From positions 19,779 to 83,778 of the forward strand of contig JAOABA010000036.1 of assembly GCA_026418625.1 (NCBI GenBank): DNA of 64,000 bases, read 5' to 3'. Both the position numbers and the translations under genes were made by a program. Shown piece by piece: positions 25,401-33,414 of the stretch. Below the pieces are notes generated by a model, which had not been told where the DNA came from, made no database searches, and worked only from the letters and a program-made list of their open reading frames with translations. Source of the DNA: Candidatus Kapaibacterium sp. (GTDB lineage: Bacteria; Bacteroidota; Ignavibacteria; Kapaibacteriales; UBA2268). The stretch's first letter is position 1, and each line of letters starts with the position of its first letter.

Positions 25401-26119
25401 GTTCAATATTAGTTGAAGCCTATTCAGGTATTTCTGAATTGACTATCCCAAAAATTGAAGCTGACCCAAAAGGTAGAGCCACTATTCCTATTAACTTTAG
25501 CAATACCGAAAATAGACCTTATCAAGGGGTTCGATTCTTTGAAACTGAAATTTCAATTAATCCACGTTTATTCCTTCCCGACACTGTCAGAAGTGATTTT
25601 GGCGATGTAAAATTAGTTAGGAATGAGATAATTGATGGCAGAAGAATTATTGGTATTAAAGTCGAGGGTGATTTTTCTAATTTTGGTAAGGTAGCCGAGA
25701 TATCAGGCTATGCAGGGTTAGCTGAAACTGACACTTCTGCCATTGAGTTTATTCAAACTGGGAAATTCTGGGGTTCAGCAGTTCAAACTAAGTTTAATAA
25801 CGGCATTTTCCAATTGATAAATCTTTGCGATGACAGAAGGATTCTTCAAAATCAAGATATTTTTAAGAACTTTAATATTATTCCGAACCCTGTGTTTGAT
25901 GCCTTCAATCTTGAATTCGAGAGCTTAGAAAGTGGAATGGCATCTATTGAGATATTTAATAAATTGGGTTCTTTGGTTCTAAAACAAACTAATATTGAGG
26001 TGAGTAAGGGTGTGAATTCCACCAAAGTCAATGCTTCTCTGCTCAATTCAGGCTCTTATAAACTTGTGGTAAAAATGAGGTCATCATTTGTTGCAAAAGA
26101 TTTAATAATTATCAGATAA
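22487..26119 (+). CDS. T9SS-sorted protein with WD40-like and choice-of-anchor-D domains
   Basis: 1210 residues with a Sec signal peptide (~1-22). Residues ~360-670 contain WD40-like propeller repeats (VRKIAYRSDGQRVLSVNDAG, LSPDGEMLAIG, FSPDGHSIATSAASGE). Residues ~690-960 are Ig-like repeats of the choice-of-anchor-D type (FDFGEICVGDTITKTIDLFR; LQPGEILKVEIRFHPAEFG). The final ~80 residues (IIPNPVFDAFNLEF to VAKDLIIIR) form a T9SS type A sorting domain. It is thus probably displayed on or released from the outer membrane. The OmpA-type gene begins eight bases after its stop and likely shares the transcript. Specific role unknown. Confidence 0.8.
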   Translation: MFLNILRFIPLFLFFVIYNSNSEIKLEAFKFNNTVTVDTTEYPIFSIKIKALKNNIPFIFDKNNIILLENVNPVIPISISQPDNSQYQTVRWITKINGPSSKNDFYSTPHRLTVFVFSGSELGTLATSFDKIYLSVVSITNSRDRFEPDMYFGNLKKGEDTTRGIIVNSPIANVVNNREIPVKIDSIKTHSKYFTYEWFGSSIDSTRPPKQLYSPFYYRAAIKFKPDDTTYYRDKFTVYFEGGRKEEINLIGNQFNIPRTTVLQLIRPNGGEILLPCQQYEIKWKGAVKGIPTSVYLSLDNGATWEQIASTIDSVFFWQVPDLPTNRALIKVKQEFTNTTTKTLKEDDIPVRKIAYRSDGQRVLSVNDAGFLKEWDLQVGTSTMTKRISQLLYPAEKLVPLGLDYFDYDTKLFVVYRKESYYGQPSQDSIAFYKIDENQPYLKIQIPDNFGVKKAILDAKREKIAIIPQSGMNILLYSAKDGSTIKTLTFEKPIAAFTFNSILDESAVALLNGDVQILKNEDFSVKDKLSFEDLPLIYELGLSPDGEMLAIGCSAPLSVGTNTNRNEIHVVNIKNKLIIRTGRKSASNPVALEFGPTSAHLIVGSTAQPQIAFWDLPGDEFIGSMSGNDNILTDFKFSPDGHSIATSAASGENLNIRFFTYPEEDPSNGTFRIVRPEYNFKDITLEPAYLGSDNERKVKSVICNTGEVPLGIDHSWLVSGRHFKIKNIITPDSIYPGQCLDVEFYYHPLDTGKITDTLVVTSCTKWFFIKIESIGLKRNIAFLNNIFDFGEICVGDTITKTIDLFRNDDPVPLKVNFIAIDDQISSSFRVISKIQDTILQPGEILKVEIRFHPAEFGEILRNVYVFHSDQTFMSPNTTFHGRGLGTIFDFSHSNLMFIPEIKNRKLKIINNSKNTTNIVNAIFSQDGFYRILTPLPIKIAAGAEAEIEIEAINISPNPVSLRFEATPCNSISSILVEAYSGISELTIPKIEADPKGRATIPINFSNTENRPYQGVRFFETEISINPRLFLPDTVRSDFGDVKLVRNEIIDGRRIIGIKVEGDFSNFGKVAEISGYAGLAETDTSAIEFIQTGKFWGSAVQTKFNNGIFQLINLCDDRRILQNQDIFKNFNIIPNPVFDAFNLEFESLESGMASIEIFNKLGSLVLKQTNIEVSKGVNSTKVNASLLNSGSYKLVVKMRSSFVAKDLIIIR

Positions 26120-26127
26120 AAATTTTA

Positions 26128-28086
26128 ATGAAGTCAATCAAAGCTTTTAATATATTATTACTTTTTGTCCTTTTATTTTTAATTAATATAAACTTTTCTT
26201 TTTCACAGAAGAAATATACTGGTTTAGAAGTTGGTCTTGGATTAGGTCCAAATTTCAATTTTCACAATTCATCATTTACCCATTTCGAAGGCTATCCAAA
26301 TTGTTGTAGTGAATTTAAATCCGGCTTTGGAATTGGATATTCAATAAACACTTTTCTAACATATTACCCCAATACAAAAATTTTTGACAAAAAATGGGGC
26401 TTAAATTTTGGACTTTCTTATGATGATATAAGTGGAACAATGAGCGTAGAGGACTTCTTCGCAAATATCATAGTTGGTAATGAGGTCAAAAAAGGGATTT
26501 CTGAGCATAAACTCGTTACTGATTTGAACTTAATTTCATTCGCGCCAGAAATGTTAATTACACCGGTTGAAACTTTTCCATTAGAAGTGGCAGTTGGTTT
26601 TAGGGCTGGATTTTTTTCGAAGACCAATTTTAACTATAATGAGACACTTATATCTCCCGAGGGTGCAACTTTTGAAAATTATTCAAGGACAAGAAATAGC
26701 AACGAAGGAAAGATTCCGAATATTAATCCGCTGAATTTAGCATTATCTTTAGGAGCAAATTATAAACTGCTTGAATTTTCCAATTTCAAAGTTTTTACAT
26801 CTTTAAGATTTTATTATGGATTGACCAATGTTGTAAAAAATCTGGATTGGAAGATTAATAATTTGCAATTAGGGTTGAATATAGCTTATAAGATACCGAA
26901 AGCTGAATCAATTCCTCCACTACCTGCACCAATGCCGAATTATCCTGAGCCACCTAAAGCTGCAGAGTTAGATGCAAAGTTATTGGTTTTTTCGTCAGGG
27001 CTCAGACTAAATGATGGTGATACAATTAAGTTAGATGTCTTAAAAGAGATTACAACACAATCTTTTCCATTGCTTCCAATTATTTTCTTTGAAAAGAATT
27101 CTGCTACGATTCCAGAGATAATTATTAAACCGCCGCACCTTAATAAACAGTATTCTTTGAATAAAGAAATTTTGAGCGGGATTGTTGAGATCTTAAAGAA
27201 CTCACCTAATAGTAAGATTACTATTATTGCTTCTTCAACAAGCGGCGAAAATGAGAATATTGCAAGGAAGAGATTTGATGAAGTGGCTAACTACCTTGAA
27301 CAATCAGGAATTGACAAAAAGAGAATAGATTTTGTTGAAAAAAGGATTGAACCTCAGAAAAATAATTCAAAAGAAAACGAAGATGAAAATTATTTTGTTC
27401 AATTTCAACTTAATTCAAATCAAAAGCCTAATATCACAGAAAGAAATGAAAAAATCAATTTAGTTCAGGACTTAGAGTTAGAAATAAAGACTGAATCCTC
27501 TGACCCAAAATTTTTAAAAGAAATAACCGGCAAAGTCTGTTTGAATGATATTATGCTTGATAATTTTTATTCGGATACTTATAAATTTAAGTTGAATGAA
27601 GCCGGTAAATTTGCGATTGCGAACGGAGGCAATTTCAAACTGCACATTAATGCTATTTATAATGATATATCAGGAAATGCAAAAGTTAGTAATGTAAATT
27701 TAATTTTGAAACCCATAAACAATATTAGTTACAAAGCGATCTCAATCTTTGACGCAAACTCAAATGGAAAATATAGCGAATTTATTCTCGGATATTTCAA
27801 TTTTAATGAATCGGAATTTTCTTATATTGATGAAACGGTCAAGGAGACAGTTCTTGAGAATTTTGGTAAGGGTAAAAAAATTGAAATCCTTCCATATACC
27901 GATAATATAGGAACACCAGAGTATAACAAATCATTGGCGGGAAAGAGGGCTGATGCAGCGTTGAGATTACTGAAGATTGACCGAAATAAGGCAATATTAA
28001 ATATCACCGGTGACTATCCATTCAATAATGACAAACCCCACGAAAGGATATATAATAGATCCGTTTTTGTTAGGATTTATGAATAA
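26128..28086 (+). CDS. Outer-membrane barrel protein with OmpA-like domains
   Basis: 652 residues, signal peptide ~1-26 ending SFS. Residues ~30-255 look like a membrane beta-barrel (alternating aromatic strands, GLGLGPNFNF, GFGIGYS). A Pro-rich linker follows at ~265-285. A first degenerate OmpA-like module lies at ~365-430 and a second, better one at the C-terminus (PYTDNIGTPEYNKSLAGKRADA, near the usual peptidoglycan-binding motif). Such proteins tie the outer membrane to peptidoglycan. Two modules in one chain and coupling to the T9SS cargo gene upstream suggest they act together at the surface. The exact partner is not evident. Confidence 0.75.
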   Translation: MKSIKAFNILLLFVLLFLININFSFSQKKYTGLEVGLGLGPNFNFHNSSFTHFEGYPNCCSEFKSGFGIGYSINTFLTYYPNTKIFDKKWGLNFGLSYDDISGTMSVEDFFANIIVGNEVKKGISEHKLVTDLNLISFAPEMLITPVETFPLEVAVGFRAGFFSKTNFNYNETLISPEGATFENYSRTRNSNEGKIPNINPLNLALSLGANYKLLEFSNFKVFTSLRFYYGLTNVVKNLDWKINNLQLGLNIAYKIPKAESIPPLPAPMPNYPEPPKAAELDAKLLVFSSGLRLNDGDTIKLDVLKEITTQSFPLLPIIFFEKNSATIPEIIIKPPHLNKQYSLNKEILSGIVEILKNSPNSKITIIASSTSGENENIARKRFDEVANYLEQSGIDKKRIDFVEKRIEPQKNNSKENEDENYFVQFQLNSNQKPNITERNEKINLVQDLELEIKTESSDPKFLKEITGKVCLNDIMLDNFYSDTYKFKLNEAGKFAIANGGNFKLHINAIYNDISGNAKVSNVNLILKPINNISYKAISIFDANSNGKYSEFILGYFNFNESEFSYIDETVKETVLENFGKGKKIEILPYTDNIGTPEYNKSLAGKRADAALRLLKIDRNKAILNITGDYPFNNDKPHERIYNRSVFVRIYE

Positions 28087-28112
28087 GCTTGAAAAGAAAT
28101 TGATAATTCAAG

Positions 28113-28590
28113 TTTCACGCAAAGTTCGCAGAGGAATAACAGAGTTCGCAAAGAAAATTAATACCAATTATTTATAAAAATAATTTTTCAACTTACTAAA
28201 CTTTTTTGTTTCACGCAGAGTTCGCAAAGGAATCACAGAGTTCGCAAAGGAATCACAGAGTTCGCAGAGAGAATAAATCCCAATTATTCATAAAAATAAT
28301 ATCTCAACTTACTAAACTTTTTTGTTTCACGCAGAGTTCGCAGAGGAAACGCAGAGTTCGTAGAGAAAATTAATACCATTTAATTATAAAAATAATATCT
28401 CAACTTACTAAACTTTTTTGTTTCACGCAGAGTTCGCAGAGGGATCGCAGAGATCGCAAAGAAAATAAATCCTTATTATAAAAAAAATGAGTGAAATTCC
28501 TCAAATTATCATACTTTTTTGTTTCACGCAGAGTTCGCAGAGGAAACGCAGAGTTCGTAGAGATGATAAATCCCAATTATTCATAAAAAT
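28113..28590. repeat. Tandem array of five ~96-bp repeats (TTTCACGCAGAGTTCGCAGAG)
   Basis: Units start at 28113, 28209, 28325, 28421 and 28522. Each begins TTTCACGCAGAGTTCGC and most end CTTACTAAACTTTTTTG. Unit two is 116 bases because a 20-base internal block is duplicated. The entire unit repeats, not only a short direct repeat, so this is not CRISPR. No open frame of note. Function unknown; a relative lies at 34987-35060. Confidence 0.85.
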
Positions 28591-28626
28591 AGAAATGATT
28601 ATTTGAAATAATTATATTTGGATATC

Positions 28627-28700
28627 ATTATGGCGAACGAAGTGAGGAAGAATCCAGTAAATCATAAATAGATGCTTCACTTCGTTCAGAGTGACATTAA
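28627..28700. repeat. Dispersed inverted-repeat element, core form
   Basis: CGAACGAAGTGAGGAAGAAT on the left and GCTTCACTTCGTTCAGAGTG on the right form an imperfect inverted repeat with an AT-rich middle. The same core occurs inside the elements at 4224 and 63741 and, diverged, at 50240. This copy lacks their GTGTAAAAA ends. Confidence 0.6.
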
Positions 28701-28737
28701 AATTTTTATTATTTCTCTAGTGCATAATATAGGATTA

Positions 28738-29595
28738 TTATCCTTTTTGTGTTAAAATCACACCTGAAATAGTCAAAATCCCACCGAGGACAAATGGAAT
28801 AGTTATTATTTGGTCAAAAAAGAATACTGCCATTAAAGTAGTCAAAACGGGTTGCAAATTATTAAAGACAGAGACTTTACTTGCTTCAAGTTTTTTCAGA
28901 GAGTAATACCAAAGTGCATATCCGACACCAGAAGTAATGACACCAAGATAGAATATTTTAAGAAAATCAACAGAAGTAATTTTTGATATTTCAGTAATAT
29001 GTCCAAAGGCTCCGAAGATAGGCAGATATAATAAAAGACCGAAAACCATAGTTACTGCGGATGCATAAATAGCACCGTATTTTTGGACATATTTCTTACC
29101 AAGAACAGTATAAACAGCCCACGATAGACTTGCAAGAAGGGCTAAACCGTTGCCAAGGAAATTATCAGATTTCAAATCGAGTCCTTTTTCAAAAAGAACA
29201 AACACCGTTCCAATGAAGGCGATTAAAATCCCCAAAAGTTTAAGTTTTGTTGCCTTTTCCCTTAAGAAAATTAAAGCTATTACGATGACAAAAGCAGGAG
29301 TGAGAGCATAAGCAAGGGCTACATTAGCTGGGGATGTGAATTCAAGGCTTTTGAAGAAAAGGAACTGATTCATTGGGATATTTATAAATCCAAGAATTAG
29401 GAAGGGGATTAAATCCTTTTTTTCTATTCTAAAAAGTTTTGATTTTCTGAATATTAAGGTTGAAACATAAGCAAGAGAGGCTATACTAGCCCTTAAAAGC
29501 AAAATCAATGTTGGGCTAAGAGTCAGGACTAAACTCTTAGCTACTATATGAGTAGTTGAAGCAATTAATTGCTGCAATATCAATATCCAATACAT
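28738..29595 (-). CDS. EamA/DMT family transporter
   Basis: 285 residues with ten predicted helices in two five-helix halves, the EamA duplication. Supporting stretches are STTHIVAKSLV and LLLRASIASLAY in the first half and LALLASLSWAVYTVLGKKYV opening the second half, with FLGVITSGVGYALWYYSLKK and FNNLQPVLTTLMAVFFF near the end. Likely an inner-membrane exporter of metabolites or amino acids; substrate not predictable. It lies 78 bases downstream of pyrE on the same strand. Confidence 0.88.
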   Translation of the reverse strand: MYWILILQQLIASTTHIVAKSLVLTLSPTLILLLRASIASLAYVSTLIFRKSKLFRIEKKDLIPFLILGFINIPMNQFLFFKSLEFTSPANVALAYALTPAFVIVIALIFLREKATKLKLLGILIAFIGTVFVLFEKGLDLKSDNFLGNGLALLASLSWAVYTVLGKKYVQKYGAIYASAVTMVFGLLLYLPIFGAFGHITEISKITSVDFLKIFYLGVITSGVGYALWYYSLKKLEASKVSVFNNLQPVLTTLMAVFFFDQIITIPFVLGGILTISGVILTQKG

Positions 29596-29673
29596 TGATT
29601 AAAAGAAATAAATAAATCGAAAAGCTTAACTCGATTAGAGAGAAAAATTGTTTTAAGCTCGAATTTAAAAGTT

Positions 29674-30204
29674 CTAAGTATTAGAGAAGTCCTTCAGCTC
29701 TGACATAGTAAATAAAGAAATAAGCTTTACCCCTGCATTTGAAAGATTTTCTTTTCCGCCTGATTCTCTATCAATGACACAGACGGCATACTCAATTAAA
29801 GCACCTTCTTTTCTTAAGTCTTCGACACTTTTGATAATCTGTCCACCGCTTGTAACAACATCTTCAACCACTAATACTCTTTTATTGTTAATATTGACTC
29901 CTTCAGCTAACTTTTTAGTTCCATATTCTTTAGCTTTTTTTCTAACAAAAACTTGTGATTTGCCCAATTTTTGGGATAAAATTGTTGCAATAGGTATTCC
30001 ACCAGTTTCCAAACCAGCTAAAATATCGAAATCATTCGGAATGATATCTATCATTTGATTAGCTATTTCATTTAATAAATCTGGTTGGCTTTCAAATTGG
30101 TATTTATCAAAATATTCATTACTTACAGTTCCAGACCTAAGGACAAATGTGCCTGTCAGGTAAGAAGCTTTAAAAATTTCTTTTGCTAAATCTTGTTTGT
30201 TCAT
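29674..30204 (-). CDS. pyrE: Orotate phosphoribosyltransferase
   Basis: 176 residues, cytoplasmic, pyrimidine biosynthesis: orotate plus PRPP gives OMP. The PRPP-binding motif RVLVVEDVVTSGGQ (~109-122), the GTFVLRSGTVSNEYFDKYQ N-terminal region and the AGLETGGIPIATILS and VRKKAKEYGTKK loops are all present. Shorter than the E. coli enzyme but within the range of other bacterial and archaeal PyrE. It follows the M28 peptidase gene by nine bases, an unrelated product probably on the same transcript. Confidence 0.93.
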   Translation of the reverse strand: MNKQDLAKEIFKASYLTGTFVLRSGTVSNEYFDKYQFESQPDLLNEIANQMIDIIPNDFDILAGLETGGIPIATILSQKLGKSQVFVRKKAKEYGTKKLAEGVNINNKRVLVVEDVVTSGGQIIKSVEDLRKEGALIEYAVCVIDRESGGKENLSNAGVKLISLFTMSELKDFSNT

Positions 30205-30213
30205 AATTTTTTT

Positions 30214-31572
30214 CTATAAATCAGCATATAAAAAAACGGCAATAGCGATAGCAGCAATACATTTATTCAAGTCTTTTGGATCGATTTTGTCAGGAGTATC
30301 AGAGTCAGCGTGATGATACCAGAAATATTTGCCACTGTCGTTAGTGTTGAACGTCATAGCAGGGACACCAAGTTTAAACATAGGGTCAATATCAACTCCC
30401 CAGCCACCTTTGTAAAAATTAAAGGAAGGCTCGACTTGAGTAATAAAAGGTTGAAAAGTATTGACAATTTCAAATAAAGAGTCAGGACCTCTAAATCCAA
30501 TGGACTTTGGGGGAAAAATACCAGCGTCAAATTCAAACATTAAATGGTGCTTTTCGTGCTTGTGTTTTTCAGCATATACTTTTCCACCACGAGCACCATT
30601 TTCTTCATTTGCCCACATTACAGCTCTAATAGTTCTTCTTGGTTTCAAGCCGAGTTTTTTAATTAATTTAACAGCTTCCCAAGTGGCTATACAACCTCCA
30701 GCATCGTCGTGAGCGCCGGTTCCGGCGTCCCAAGAATCAATGTGTCCACCAATTGCAATAATTTCATCGGGATAGACACTTCCTTTGACTTCACCCATTA
30801 CATTATAGGAAAGCTTATCCGGTTCAGTTCTTGCTTCAAGGTATAGATAGATTACTGGGTTTTGCCCTCGATTTTGCATTCTTTGAAGCATTTCGGCGTC
30901 CTCAAGAGTTATCGCTCCGTGCGGAATTTTTGGTATAGAATCAACATACTCAGCAAAAGATCCAGTGTGAGGAAGTTGAAAACCAATGGGAGAAACCGAT
31001 CTGACAAGACTGGCAACAGCTCCTACTTCAGCAGCTTTCAAATGACCTAACCATCTGAACTGGACAGCTTGACCATAATTCACGAATGGAACGTTATATA
31101 CAACAATTTTTCCTTTAGCATCCTTTGCTTTTTTTTGTAAGTCCTCAAAAGAATTAACAACAAGGACAGAAGCTGTTATGCCTTCTTTAGGTGTTGCAAT
31201 AGAGCCACCATAGCTCATAAAGTTCATTTTAGCTTTTCGGGGTGAGATTAAGCTACAGGATTCATTACCTCTAATCCACACTGGAACCATAACTTCATCC
31301 CGTTGGATATTTTCTAATCCATCTTTTTTCATCTCGTCAACAATCCAGTTAAGAGCATTTTCGAGATTATGACTGCCACTTAATCTTGGTCCGAAGGTAT
31401 CACACATATAAGCAAGGCGTTCCCAAGCAGAGCTGTCTTTCATAGCTTCGTCAATTATTTTTTTGACAATGCCAGAATATTTATTATCTAAATTAACAAG
31501 ATTATTCTCTGCTTTTAAACTTGTTAGGTTAACTAAGGCTAAAAAATATAAAAGATATATTACATATTTCAC
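30214..31572 (-). CDS. Secreted M28 family zinc peptidase
   Basis: 452 residues from a GTG at 31572, preceded by AAGGTGAT and starting a proper signal peptide (VKYVIYLLYFLALVNLTSLKA). A longer frame to 31716 would run into the upstream gene. A PA-like insert is followed by the M28 zinc site: GGHIDSWDAGTGAHDDAGG (His, Asp), ANEENGARGG (Glu pair), later Asp in FEFDAG and a His in WYHHADSDT. Closest in layout to carboxypeptidase Q-type exopeptidases. It starts four bases after the C69 peptidase stop, so the two are cotranscribed and may break down exported peptides together. Confidence 0.88.
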   Translation of the reverse strand: MKYVIYLLYFLALVNLTSLKAENNLVNLDNKYSGIVKKIIDEAMKDSSAWERLAYMCDTFGPRLSGSHNLENALNWIVDEMKKDGLENIQRDEVMVPVWIRGNESCSLISPRKAKMNFMSYGGSIATPKEGITASVLVVNSFEDLQKKAKDAKGKIVVYNVPFVNYGQAVQFRWLGHLKAAEVGAVASLVRSVSPIGFQLPHTGSFAEYVDSIPKIPHGAITLEDAEMLQRMQNRGQNPVIYLYLEARTEPDKLSYNVMGEVKGSVYPDEIIAIGGHIDSWDAGTGAHDDAGGCIATWEAVKLIKKLGLKPRRTIRAVMWANEENGARGGKVYAEKHKHEKHHLMFEFDAGIFPPKSIGFRGPDSLFEIVNTFQPFITQVEPSFNFYKGGWGVDIDPMFKLGVPAMTFNTNDSGKYFWYHHADSDTPDKIDPKDLNKCIAAIAIAVFLYADL

Positions 31573-31576
31573 AATA

Positions 31577-33265
31577 TCACCTTGAGTCAGTTCCTCCGCC
31601 TTTAATAGCCCCGGGTAAATTTGCGTCTGGGGTAGCAACTTTTTCTCGCCATTCAACTTTGTGATAACCGGGTCTTTCCTGAATAACTCTGCGATAAAAC
31701 TCATCACCATAACCAACGCCTTTGGGGGATCTTCCGTGATTTTCGTTTACATTGTTTATGTAACCATCGTTATATTTCATCACGAGATCTTTCCAAAGCT
31801 TTTGCCAAGTTGAGATTGTTTTTGCAACTTGATTATTTGAATATTCAGTAAGAAATTCAATAGCTAAGTCAGGATTTTTGTTGAACAACTCAAGAGCTGC
31901 TTTTTCAATAGCGGGTTGATAATCAAAAAATTTGTTTTCGAGCGAACTTTGAACTTCCTGAATATCTTTGATTATGTATGAATATTTTGTATAAGCTAAA
32001 TTGGCAACAAGATTAAAAATCCAGAAAGCTGAGTTAATATCAAATTCTGCAATACTGGCTATTCTAAAAGTTTCTGGCGGTTTAGTAATTGAGCAGTAAA
32101 GTGGCATATAAACATTAGAATAATTGTCATCCACACCATACCAATGAATACCGCCAATTTGTCTCGGCAGCCAAGAGCGCATTTGAGAGACAAACGCAAA
32201 GCCTGTTTGTTGAGTTGAAATCGGTCTGTCCCAAGCATATTGAGTAGTATCGCCTTCAATTTTCCAAGTGAGCCCTTTCCAGCGAACAGGACAGCCAAAG
32301 GGACCTGCTTCGATACCTTTTGTTTGGTCGAATTCGGTTCCATCGAAATGATCTCTCATTAAAGCAATAACATCTTTTACTGAGAGTTTCTTATCGGGTT
32401 TAATGAACAGAGGGTATGGTTCGGCTCCTCTTACGGCTCTGAAATAATCTGGTGACAAGTTGAGAGAAGGAGCAGCTCTTCTGAAAATACTCCAAACTCT
32501 TCCTTCGCAAAACATTAAAGAACCGGGGTCAGCAGGTGCGTAAACATCAGCAAATCGAAAAGGACCATCAGAGTCTTTGTAATAACCTTTGCTTTTTGCA
32601 AATTCAATAACATCAGGTGCATAAAGGCAATTTTTAGGATCGTTCAAAGGGAATTCTCTGATGCGTGGATGGTTAGCGTGAGCAGAAATATAACCATCGG
32701 GAACTCTCATTGCTACCCAGACTGCACCGGTTCTTCCGGGTCCTTTTCCAATCATATCCATAACCCAAGCTTCATTTGGATCGGCAATTGAGAATGATTC
32801 GCCTGAGCTATAGTAACCATATTCTTTAACTAAATCGGTCATAACTTTGATTGCTTCTCTTGCAGTTTTAGAGCGTTGCAAAGCGATTTGCATCAATGAG
32901 CCGTAATCTATAAGACCTAAAGAGCCTCGGAGTTCGGGTCGTCCTCCAAAGGTTGTCTCACCAATTGAGACCTGATATTCATTTATCAAGCCAACAACAA
33001 GATAAGTGCTATCAACCTGTTTTATCTTTCCTAAATATTTATGTGTGTCCCAATCATAGATATCTAATGAATCATTGGGATTATGCCGTTTTGCGGGTGA
33101 GTAGTAGAGCCTTTCCATAAAACCACCGGCATCTGCATTATAAGATATCATAACAGAGCCGTCAACAGAAGCACCCTTAGAAACGAGCAAGTTAGTACAG
33201 GTCTGAGAGCTATAATTTATGATAAAAAATAATATTACAATTGATATATAAAAATAAATTTTCAT
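31577..33265 (-). CDS. C69 family dipeptidase
   Basis: 562 residues. A short hydrophobic leader precedes TCTNLLVSKGASVDGSV; in family C69 the Cys of this segment becomes the N-terminal nucleophile after processing. SFSIADPNEAWVMDMIGKG and WVAMRVPDGYISAHANHPRI match the Ntn-hydrolase core of PepD-like dipeptidases. The signal peptide predicts export. The C-terminal third (~430-562) is helical, as in longer family members. Head gene of a probable operon with the M28 peptidase, pyrE and the EamA transporter. Confidence 0.9.
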   Translation of the reverse strand: MKIYFYISIVILFFIINYSSQTCTNLLVSKGASVDGSVMISYNADAGGFMERLYYSPAKRHNPNDSLDIYDWDTHKYLGKIKQVDSTYLVVGLINEYQVSIGETTFGGRPELRGSLGLIDYGSLMQIALQRSKTAREAIKVMTDLVKEYGYYSSGESFSIADPNEAWVMDMIGKGPGRTGAVWVAMRVPDGYISAHANHPRIREFPLNDPKNCLYAPDVIEFAKSKGYYKDSDGPFRFADVYAPADPGSLMFCEGRVWSIFRRAAPSLNLSPDYFRAVRGAEPYPLFIKPDKKLSVKDVIALMRDHFDGTEFDQTKGIEAGPFGCPVRWKGLTWKIEGDTTQYAWDRPISTQQTGFAFVSQMRSWLPRQIGGIHWYGVDDNYSNVYMPLYCSITKPPETFRIASIAEFDINSAFWIFNLVANLAYTKYSYIIKDIQEVQSSLENKFFDYQPAIEKAALELFNKNPDLAIEFLTEYSNNQVAKTISTWQKLWKDLVMKYNDGYINNVNENHGRSPKGVGYGDEFYRRVIQERPGYHKVEWREKVATPDANLPGAIKGGGTDSR

Positions 33266-33358
33266 AAAATACCCAAATAATAAAATAAAGTTTAATAATT
33301 ATACAAACTTACTATTTAATAAAAATTTATGAGATAATCAAATTTGAATTTTATTTCT

Positions 33359-33388
33359 TTTGAACTTTAGGTTTTTTGTTTACTTTTG
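33359..33388 (+). promoter_or_regulatory. Bacteroidota-type promoter for the MFS gene
   Basis: TTTG (33359-33362), 18 bases, then TACTTTTG (33381-33388), matching TTTG...TAnnTTTG. Transcription would start near 33395, which excludes an in-frame start at 33376. Confidence 0.6.
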
Positions 33389-33414
33389 CTATTTTCCATT
33401 ATTCAATAGTAAAA

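Noticed and set aside
28113..28590. Possible CRISPR array
   Set aside because: The whole ~96-base unit is repeated, including the would-be spacers, and no cas gene is in the window.
31573..31716. Longer N-terminus for the M28 peptidase
   Set aside because: It overlaps the C69 gene and removes the signal peptide from the N-terminus; a GTG with a good ribosome site at 31572 fits better.
33376..33414. Earlier start for the MFS transporter
   Set aside because: It precedes the predicted -7 promoter element, so it would not be on the transcript.
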